Below, one piece after another: positions 36,049 through 43,131 of a stretch of DNA of 64,000 bases (positions within the stretch are counted from its first letter, which is position 1; each line of letters begins with the position of its first letter). The position numbers and the translations under genes are program-made. The stretch spans positions 992,001 through 1,056,000 of the forward strand of contig OY760942.1 in assembly GCA_963664065.1 (NCBI GenBank), read 5' to 3'. The notes under the pieces were generated by a model. It was given only the letters and a program-made list of their open reading frames with translations. It searched no databases and had not been told where the DNA came from. Origin of the DNA: JABDJL01 sp963664065. GTDB lineage: Bacteria > Pseudomonadota > Gammaproteobacteria > Xanthomonadales > SZUA-36.

Positions 36049-37734
36049 TTAGCGTTGCTTGTCACGATAATCTTGCGCCACGTAGACAGGCAGGTCTATC
36101 GGTTTCAGGGCTGGCTTGCCTGCGATAATATCGGCAGCCTTTTCCGCCAGCATTATGGTTGGCGCATTCAGGTTGCCGCTGACGATGGACGGCATGACTG
36201 AAGAATCGGCGATGCGCAAACCGTCCAGGCCAAGCACTTTGCAATTACTATCGACCACCGACATGTCATCGCTGCCCATTTTGCAGGTGCAGGACGGATG
36301 GTAGGCCGACTCAACCGCATCCCGTAGATAGGCGTCTATTTCCGAGTCACTTTGCACTTCCGGCCCCGGAGATAATTCAACACCTCTATAGGGTGCAAAG
36401 GACTGCTGCTGGAATATTTCACGGGTCAAGCGCACGGCGGCTCTGAATTCTTCCCAGTCTTCGGCTTTGGACATGTAGTTGAAACAGATCCTCGGTGCAT
36501 CATCCGGGTCCGCAGAACGCAGCTTGAGCCAACCTTTACTTTGCGATCTCACAGGTCCGACGTGGGCCTGGAAGCCGTGCGCATTATTCGGGCTCTTGCC
36601 GTCATAACGTATCGCCATCGGGAAAAAGTGATACTGCAGATCAGGGTGTTGCACACCGCTGCAGCTACGGATAAAACCACCGGCCTCGAACTGGTTGCTG
36701 GCGCCCAGGCCGGTGCGTGTAAGTAACCACCGCGCACCGACGTATGCCTTGCCCGGCAGGTTGTAGTACTTGTAAATGGATACCGGCGGCAGGCATTCCA
36801 TCTGCAGGTAAATTTCCAGGTGATCCTGCAGGTTCTGTCCGACTCCGGGCAAGTTATGGGTGGTTGTAATGCCCACTTTGCGGAGGTGATCAGCAGGGCC
36901 AATGCCCGAAAGCATCAACAGCTTCGGATTATTGATCGGGCCGCCTGTGAGAATTACGTCGCGATTGGCAAAAACCTTGTTTGAGCGGCGCTTGCGTGTG
37001 AATTTCAATCCCTGGATTTGCCGCCCCTCCTGGATCAGTTGCCTGACATACGCTCCGGTGAGTACGGTGAGGTTCGGTCGGTGCATGACCGGGCGTAAAT
37101 AGCCCACCGAAGTTGAATTTCGTATGCCCTTGAAGGTGGACCGGTCCATGCGACCAAAGCCTTCCTGCCGGTAGCCGTTCATGTCGCTGGTATACGGGTA
37201 ACCTGCCTGCTGGGCAGCGTCGATGAAGGCGCCGAATAACGGGTTCTCCGCGCGACCTCTGGCGACTTGCTGTGGCCCTGAGCTACCACGATATTCGTCA
37301 CCACCGCCCTGTCTTGTTTCCGATTTGATGAAATAGGGCAGGCAATGACGACAATCCCAATCTGCGAGTGAAGGGTCTTCCCTGGCCCACCGATCGTAAT
37401 CGAGTGCGTGTCCACGAATAAAGACCATGCCATTGATTGACGATGAGCCGCCCAGTACCCTACCGCGCGGGCAATGCATGATTCGGCCACCGAGGTGCGG
37501 CTCCGGCTCGCTGTGATAGTCCCAACTGTAGCGCTTGCCATTCATCGGGTAGGCAAGTGCCGCAGGCATGCGTATTTTCCACTCCCAGAAAGGGTCCACG
37601 CCGCCCGCTTCAAGCAACAGCACGGATGTGTCCGGGTCCTCAGTGAGCCTGTGCGCCAGCACGCAGCCGGCCGATCCCGCGCCTACGATCAGGTAGTCAA
37701 AATGGACCGTGTCTCCACTGCGTTTCGAGGGCAC
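36049..37734 (-). CDS. Choline dehydrogenase-type GMC flavoenzyme
   Basis: 561 aa FAD-dependent GMC oxidoreductase. The N-terminal FAD site is YLIVGAGSAGCVLAHRL with LLLEAGG; the second GMC signature is at VILTGGPINNPKLLMLSGIGPADHL. The catalytic His is in YHPSCTCKMG and the Asn in GNLNAPTIM. Length and motifs fit BetA (choline to betaine aldehyde and on to betaine). The gene overlaps the MetE-like gene by one base at 37734. With betB at 59.6 kb it would complete choline oxidation to glycine betaine; related alcohol substrates are possible. Confidence 0.85.
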   Translation of the reverse strand: MPSKRSGDTVHFDYLIVGAGSAGCVLAHRLTEDPDTSVLLLEAGGVDPFWEWKIRMPAALAYPMNGKRYSWDYHSEPEPHLGGRIMHCPRGRVLGGSSSINGMVFIRGHALDYDRWAREDPSLADWDCRHCLPYFIKSETRQGGGDEYRGSSGPQQVARGRAENPLFGAFIDAAQQAGYPYTSDMNGYRQEGFGRMDRSTFKGIRNSTSVGYLRPVMHRPNLTVLTGAYVRQLIQEGRQIQGLKFTRKRRSNKVFANRDVILTGGPINNPKLLMLSGIGPADHLRKVGITTTHNLPGVGQNLQDHLEIYLQMECLPPVSIYKYYNLPGKAYVGARWLLTRTGLGASNQFEAGGFIRSCSGVQHPDLQYHFFPMAIRYDGKSPNNAHGFQAHVGPVRSQSKGWLKLRSADPDDAPRICFNYMSKAEDWEEFRAAVRLTREIFQQQSFAPYRGVELSPGPEVQSDSEIDAYLRDAVESAYHPSCTCKMGSDDMSVVDSNCKVLGLDGLRIADSSVMPSIVSGNLNAPTIMLAEKAADIIAGKPALKPIDLPVYVAQDYRDKQR

Positions 37735-38789
37735 TAGATTGCCCGGGCAGCTTCAGACATGTTGCGTAACTTATTCATCGCCTGTTCACGGCCAAGCATT
37801 ATCAGACCACAATCCGGCGCCGCAATCAGACGATCTGCGTCTATGTGCTTAAGCGCCTGGTGCAAGCGGTCTGAAATTTCATCCACTGTTTCGACCCGGC
37901 TGACAGCAATCGCTATGCTGCCAAAAATCACGGTCGATTTCGCGAACTGTTCGAGCAGTTGCAGATCATTATGGCGATGTGCATCCTCGATCGAGATCTG
38001 ATCCAAACAGGAATCATCCAGTGATCGTGCCAGTTGCAGATAAGTGCCCGGGTCGGCTTTCAGGTAGTCCTCGTCATCAAGATGGCACGGGTATCCGCAG
38101 CACATATGCATAATGCGCTGGACGTCTCCGGGCAATCCATCGAAACAGCGCTCGAGACACTCCACACCAAAATCCAGTGCCATATCAACATTTCGCGTGA
38201 ATAATGGTTCGTCGACCTGGATGTATTTGCAACCGGCTTGCGCCAAAGCTCGAATTTCGAAATTGAGCGAATCGGCCAGGTCGAAAGCCAACTGCCGGTC
38301 ATTCTGATAAAAAGCATCGGCTGTTGTATCCAGGATTGTGATGGGACCAGGTACGGTTATTTTTATCGGCTTGTCCGTACACGACTGCGCCATCTTGAAG
38401 TCGCTATCGAGAAAATGATGGCCCTTGGGTACGACTTTGCCAGTGATCGTCGGCAAATCAGCCAACACAGCGCCATTGCGATGAAGCTTCCGGGTCAAAT
38501 TGTCAAAGTCGATGCCCTCCAGGTGGCGGCAATGATGGTGAATAAAGTTTTCGCGTCGCTGTTCTCCGTCGGTTGGAATATCGATGCCACAACTCACCTG
38601 ATCCTCAATTGCCGCTCGCGTCGCACGGCCGAAAAGTTCATCCGTGAGCGAGCTTGGATGGCTGAGTGTATAGGCAATAGGCCGGGTTCTGCGATTCTCA
38701 TCGTATTTCGTGCCAACTTCATGCCAGTTGGCTTTTTTAATGTAGTCCGGTTTCGTGTATGCGCCAATGCATGTCGTTAGTATGGGCAT
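37734..38789 (-). CDS. MetE-like zinc methyltransferase (core C-terminal domain only), paralogue 1
   Basis: 351 aa protein that matches only the catalytic C-terminal half of cobalamin-independent methionine synthase. The four expected zinc ligands are present: H228 and C230 in MHMCCGYP, E268 in ISIEDAH, and C327 in APDCGL. The N-terminal folate-binding half of MetE is missing. Such short core proteins take methyl groups from donors other than polyglutamylated methyl-folate, or act on other thiols. It is first in an operon with choline-dehydrogenase-, carnitine-dehydrogenase-like, glpQ and glpT genes, which suggests a methyl donor from a quaternary amine (inference). A paralogue lies at 39793. 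Confidence 0.85.
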   Translation of the reverse strand: MPILTTCIGAYTKPDYIKKANWHEVGTKYDENRRTRPIAYTLSHPSSLTDELFGRATRAAIEDQVSCGIDIPTDGEQRRENFIHHHCRHLEGIDFDNLTRKLHRNGAVLADLPTITGKVVPKGHHFLDSDFKMAQSCTDKPIKITVPGPITILDTTADAFYQNDRQLAFDLADSLNFEIRALAQAGCKYIQVDEPLFTRNVDMALDFGVECLERCFDGLPGDVQRIMHMCCGYPCHLDDEDYLKADPGTYLQLARSLDDSCLDQISIEDAHRHNDLQLLEQFAKSTVIFGSIAIAVSRVETVDEISDRLHQALKHIDADRLIAAPDCGLIMLGREQAMNKLRNMSEAARAI

Positions 38790-38926
38790 GAAGGTACTCT
38801 CGAAATAATTTTACGCAGAGTATGCCGCATTCGTCATGTACCCGCATATACTTTTGCGTCTGGCACAAGAACAATGATCAAATCTTGACTCGATATTTCT
38901 TGTCAGCACCAAGTTCTGGGAAATTC

Positions 38927-39760
38927 ATGAGCAGTTACGAGAATTACGTCGTCACCTCCGCCCACTACGACGGGACACGTGTGCCCGTCGGCGTCGAGGT
39001 CATTTTGGGCTGCCTCAGTCGTGGAGCTACGCCATTGGCTGAACAAATCCTGGTCGACGCCGGCTGTGGAACGGGCAGTTATTCCCTGGCGCTCCTGGAT
39101 CACGTGGCGCGAGTAGAGGCAGTCGACCTGAACGAGGATATGCTGGGGGTTGCCAGCACCAAGCTCGAGAAAGCCGAGGCGGCGGGCCGCTTCAGTTTTC
39201 ATCGCGCCGCCATCGACGACCTGCCCATGCACGACGTCAGTGTGGATGCGGTTATGATCAACCAGGTGCTGCATCATCTACCGGATGATGCATCGCAGGG
39301 TTGGCTTCTGACCCGCAAGGTGATCGGCGAATTCGCCCGGGTACTGCGCCCCGGCGGTGTTCTGATAGTAAACATCTGCAGCCACGAGCAGCTGCGCCGT
39401 GGATGGTGGTTCTACCGGCTCATCGAGCCGATCGTAGAACGCATGATTGATCGCCACGTCCCGCTGGTGGAGCTCGAGAGCATCATCGTCGATTACGGAT
39501 TCGACCTGCGTGGCCGCTTCGTTCCCAGCGATGCAGTCATCCAGGGGCGCAGCTACTTCGATCCACGTGGCCCCCTGCATCCCCTCTGGCGCGCCGGCGA
39601 CTCCGTCTGGGCGATGTTGAGCACCGAGGAGCTCGACCAGGTAGTGGAGCGAGTGCGCCGCATGGACGCTCGCGATGAGCTGGAAAGCTTCGTCGCCGAG
39701 CACGATGCCGAAAGAACGCATGTGGGTCAGATTACCTTTTTGTGCGCGATGCGCCGGTGA
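38927..39760 (+). CDS. Class I SAM-dependent methyltransferase
   Basis: 277 aa from the ATG at 38927 (MSSYENYVVTSAHYDG); an upstream open frame to 38822 has no protein-like character. Motif I is LVDAGCGTGSYSLAL, followed by VEAVDLNEDML and the post-motif VMINQVLHHLP with LRPGGVLIVNICS. This is a type-11/25 small-molecule methyltransferase fold. It sits on the opposite strand between two MetE-like genes and is visibly richer in G+C than the genes to either side. The substrate is unknown; it could use the methionine/SAM made from the MetE-like reaction (speculation). Confidence 0.85.
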   Translation: MSSYENYVVTSAHYDGTRVPVGVEVILGCLSRGATPLAEQILVDAGCGTGSYSLALLDHVARVEAVDLNEDMLGVASTKLEKAEAAGRFSFHRAAIDDLPMHDVSVDAVMINQVLHHLPDDASQGWLLTRKVIGEFARVLRPGGVLIVNICSHEQLRRGWWFYRLIEPIVERMIDRHVPLVELESIIVDYGFDLRGRFVPSDAVIQGRSYFDPRGPLHPLWRAGDSVWAMLSTEELDQVVERVRRMDARDELESFVAEHDAERTHVGQITFLCAMRR

Positions 39761-39792
39761 GGTCTGCGCTCGGGACTGGTGGCGTCTCGACC

Positions 39793-40845
39793 CTAGATCG
39801 AGTGGGCGGCTTCACAAAGGTTTCGCAGCTTCGCCAGCGAGCGCTTGCGCCCGAGTAAACCAAGACCGCAGTCGGGGGCGGCGATCAGGCGTTCTGCATC
39901 GATGTGCTCAAGGGCCTCGGCGAGGTGCGTGCGGATCTCGTCTGGGCTTTCCAGGCGGCTCCTGGCAATGGTGACGACACCAAGAATAACGATGGTGGAT
40001 GCAAAGCGCTCCAGCAGTGCGAGCTTGTTTCTACGATGGGCGTCTTCCAGGGAGACCGCCATCACGGAGGAACGATCCACGGCTTCCGCCAGGTCAAAGT
40101 AGGACTCTTTGGGTGCCTTGGGATAGTCGGGGTTGTCGAGGGCGTCGGGGTAACCACAGCACATATGCATGGTGCGCACGACGTCTTTGGGACAACCGTG
40201 AAAGGCTCGTTCCAGATTCTCCAGGCCGTAGTCGAGGGCTTGCGGCACTTTGCGGGCGAACACCGGCTCGTCAATCTGGATGTGCTTGCAACCAGCGTCC
40301 GCCAGCGCCAGGACTTCGTAGTTGAGCGCATCGGCAAGATCGGCGCCCAGCTTGGCGGGATCATCGTAGTACTCGTTTGCCGTCGTGTCGGCTATGGTCA
40401 TAGGACCGGGCATGCTGATCTTCACGGGGCAATCGGTGAAGCTCTGGGCGACTTTCCAGTCGTGGGTCAGGAAGTGATCGCGCACCGACACCGGGCCGGT
40501 GATGGTTGGCAGGCTCGCGCTGTAGGCGCCCTGGCGCAGCATCGTCCGGGTGAGATGATCGAAGTCGATGCCGTTCAGGTGCCGGCAGTGATAGTGGATG
40601 TAGTTCTCGCGGCGGACCTCGCCGTCTGAAGGAATATCGATACCACACGAGACCTGGTCGTCGATGACTTCCCTGGTGCCACGGGCCAGGATCTCCTCGG
40701 CGTCACTACCCATTCTGGCCAGCGCCCTGGCCCACTCTTCGGTCGGGTGTTCCGTGTCGGGACCGGCGGCTGCGCCGAACCAGTCAGGAAGCTCGACGTA
40801 TTCCGGTTTGGGATAAGCGCCGATGGTGGTGGTGAGTAGCTTCAT
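39793..40845 (-). CDS. MetE-like zinc methyltransferase (core domain only), paralogue 2
   Basis: 350 aa protein closely similar along its length to the one at 37734-38789 (shared IDDQVSCGIDIPSDGE, GIDFDHLTR, AGCKHIQIDEPVF, IAAPDCGL). Zinc ligands are H227, C229, E267 and C326. The region around residues 21-45 differs most from paralogue 1. It is convergent with the methyltransferase gene (32 bp between stops) and divergent from phnX (204 bp). G+C content looks higher than in paralogue 1, so the two copies may have separate origins. No folate-binding N-terminal half is present. Confidence 0.85.
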   Translation of the reverse strand: MKLLTTTIGAYPKPEYVELPDWFGAAAGPDTEHPTEEWARALARMGSDAEEILARGTREVIDDQVSCGIDIPSDGEVRRENYIHYHCRHLNGIDFDHLTRTMLRQGAYSASLPTITGPVSVRDHFLTHDWKVAQSFTDCPVKISMPGPMTIADTTANEYYDDPAKLGADLADALNYEVLALADAGCKHIQIDEPVFARKVPQALDYGLENLERAFHGCPKDVVRTMHMCCGYPDALDNPDYPKAPKESYFDLAEAVDRSSVMAVSLEDAHRRNKLALLERFASTIVILGVVTIARSRLESPDEIRTHLAEALEHIDAERLIAAPDCGLGLLGRKRSLAKLRNLCEAAHSI

Positions 40846-41049
40846 GCGGTAGGCTCCTGATTCGTCGACTGGCGGAAGAATAGGGCTTTACTTTGGATGT
40901 GTCGACCGGGGCGTGCCTGAGTCGGTTTTTTAACAGCTGACTTGCACGGGAGACGGTTGCTAGATATTTTAGACGCCTTATGCGAGTTCACGAGTAGAAC
41001 AGAGCTCCCTTATCAGCCAAGCAATGAAACCATCACCGACAGGATCACG

Positions 41050-41898
41050 ATGAGCGAAAATACCGACTATGTGTACACAAGACAATACCGCGGCCAGGTA
41101 AAGGCCGCGATTCTGGACTGGAGCGGCACCACCGTGGATGCCTATGTTATCGCCCCCGCCGTTGTCTTTGTTAAAGTTTTCAAAAGTCAGGGGGTTGAGA
41201 TCAGTATGCTTGAGGCGCGCGGTCCAATGGGGCTGCGTAAGGACCTTCACATCAAGGCACTGACACAAGACCCGAAAATTCGCGAGCGCTGGAAATCTGT
41301 CAAGGGTAAGTATCCCGATCAGGCAGACGTCGACAGCATGTTCGAAGAATTTGTGCCAGCGCAAATCAAGTGCCTGCCCAACTACTGTGCCTTGCTTCCG
41401 GGTATCGCGGATGTCACTCAAGCAATGCAGAAATCGGGTATCAAACTGGGGGTCACGACGGGTTTCACGCGGGCCATGGTTAATGTGCTGTTGGACGCTG
41501 CCCGTAAGCAGGGTTTCCATCCTGACGTCACGGTCGCAGGCGATGAAGTTTTGCAAGGCGCACGTCCCAGGCCTCACATGGTTTACAAGAACCTGGATCT
41601 GTTGGACATCACAACCATTCAGTCGGTCGTGAAAGTTGACGACACCGTGTCTGGCGTAGAAGAGGGAATCAATGCTGGCTGTTGGTCAGTGGGCGTTGCC
41701 CGTTACAGCAACTACATGAATATCAATAGCATAGAAGAGGCCGATAGCCTTCCTGAGGAAGAGATCGAGCGCCGAACTGAACAAACTCGTGATTTATTAC
41801 GTAGGACCGGAGCACATTATGTCGTCGACAGCATCGTTGAACTGCCAGTGGTGATTGAAGACATCAATGCGCGTTTGGCACGCGGCGAAGGTCCCTAG
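41050..41898 (+). CDS. phnX: Phosphonoacetaldehyde hydrolase (phosphonatase)
   Basis: Cleaves the C-P bond of phosphonoacetaldehyde to acetaldehyde and phosphate. The start at 41050 follows an AGGA ribosome site by 5 bp. In the 282 aa HAD-fold protein the nucleophile D23 is in ILDWSGTTVD, and the Schiff-base lysine K64 is in GPMGLRKDLHIKAL. Also seen are GVTTGFTRAMV and VKVDDTVSGVEEG. It is the first gene of a plus-strand operon with phnW and two flavoproteins. Slightly longer than typical (about 267-275 aa). Confidence 0.94.
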   Translation: MSENTDYVYTRQYRGQVKAAILDWSGTTVDAYVIAPAVVFVKVFKSQGVEISMLEARGPMGLRKDLHIKALTQDPKIRERWKSVKGKYPDQADVDSMFEEFVPAQIKCLPNYCALLPGIADVTQAMQKSGIKLGVTTGFTRAMVNVLLDAARKQGFHPDVTVAGDEVLQGARPRPHMVYKNLDLLDITTIQSVVKVDDTVSGVEEGINAGCWSVGVARYSNYMNINSIEEADSLPEEEIERRTEQTRDLLRRTGAHYVVDSIVELPVVIEDINARLARGEGP

Positions 41899-41924
41899 TG
41901 TGGTGTAACGGGTAAGGTGTACAA

Positions 41925-43037
41925 ATGAGTAAGGCGGAAATCCCAGACAACCCTTATCTGCTGTTAACACCCGGTCCGCTATCGACCAGCAAATCCGTAA
42001 AAGCCGTCATGTTGCGTGATTGGTGCACTTGGGACAATGACTACAATGATATTGTCGAATCGGTGCGCTGCGATCTTGTCAAGCTGGCCACAGCGGCGAG
42101 CGGATACACCTCAGTGCTGATGCAGGGCAGCGGTACATTTTCTGTCGAATCGGTGATCGGCTCGGCAATACCCGCAGACGGCAAACTTCTGGTACTGGTA
42201 AATGGCGCGTACGGCGATCGCATAGCAAAAATTGCTAAAACCCTGGGCATCCCATTGATCATTCATGATAGCGGCGAACTGGCTCCGCCCGATATCCCGA
42301 AGTTAGGCAGGGAACTGGAGGCTGATGCTGACATTACGCATGTCGCTGTGGTGCATTGCGAAACGACCACCGGCATGCTTAATCCGATCGAAGAAATCGG
42401 CAGGACAGTCAAAGAATATGGACGCGTTTTTATCGTCGATGCGATGAGTTCGTTCGGCGGCATGCCATTTTCCATGGAGTCGAGCCACACAGATTTCTGC
42501 ATCAGTAGTGCGAATAAGTGCATACAAGGTGTACCGGGTTTTGGATTCGTCATTGCGACGCAGGATGCAATGACATCGATTAAAGGCCAGGCACGCTCTC
42601 TAAGCCTGGACTTGTACGATCAGTGGCGTTGCATGGAGGACGGTCACGGAAAATGGCGCTTCACCTCACCTACGCACACCGTTCGGGCCTTTCGTCAGGC
42701 TTTGAATGAGCTGGAAGAAGAAGGTGGTGTGGCTACACGTTTCGCGCGTTATCGGAACAATCAGCAGATTCTCGTATCTGGTATGCGGTCTCTTGGTTTT
42801 CGTTGTTTGCTCGAGGAACGGTACCACTCTCCAATCATTACCGCGTTTATTACCCCCACCGGTCCAGGGTACGAATTTGAGAAATTCTATCAATCACTGA
42901 AGCAAAAGGGCTTTGTGATTTATCCCGGGAAGGTCACCGGTGTGGACACATTCCGAATCGGAAATATCGGAGAAGTGAATGGCGATGATATTCGGCGATT
43001 GCTAATCGCAGTGGAGGAGTCGATCGATTGGGTATGA
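41925..43037 (+). CDS. phnW: 2-aminoethylphosphonate--pyruvate transaminase
   Basis: PLP enzyme that converts 2-aminoethylphosphonate and pyruvate to phosphonoacetaldehyde and alanine, feeding PhnX 26 bp upstream. The 370 aa protein has the class V aminotransferase pattern LLLTPGPLSTSKSVK, QGSGTFSVESVIGS, HCETTTGMLNPIEEIG, the PLP-contacting Asp in FIVDAMSSFGG, and the PLP lysine K198 in SANKCIQGVPGFGFV. Two dimethylglycine-dehydrogenase-like genes follow on the same strand, an unusual pairing for phnWX. Confidence 0.95.
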   Translation: MSKAEIPDNPYLLLTPGPLSTSKSVKAVMLRDWCTWDNDYNDIVESVRCDLVKLATAASGYTSVLMQGSGTFSVESVIGSAIPADGKLLVLVNGAYGDRIAKIAKTLGIPLIIHDSGELAPPDIPKLGRELEADADITHVAVVHCETTTGMLNPIEEIGRTVKEYGRVFIVDAMSSFGGMPFSMESSHTDFCISSANKCIQGVPGFGFVIATQDAMTSIKGQARSLSLDLYDQWRCMEDGHGKWRFTSPTHTVRAFRQALNELEEEGGVATRFARYRNNQQILVSGMRSLGFRCLLEERYHSPIITAFITPTGPGYEFEKFYQSLKQKGFVIYPGKVTGVDTFRIGNIGEVNGDDIRRLLIAVEESIDWV

Positions 43038-43131
43038 AATGTGCAACTTGCCAGGGCGATTTCACTAAGCTAAGGGTGCATTGCACAAGAAAGCGTTACG
43101 GATCGTCACGTGTTCGGAAAAATTGAATTAA

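Noticed and set aside
37734..40845. Full methionine synthase MetE
   Set aside because: Both proteins are about 350 aa and contain only the zinc-binding half; MetE is about 750 aa.
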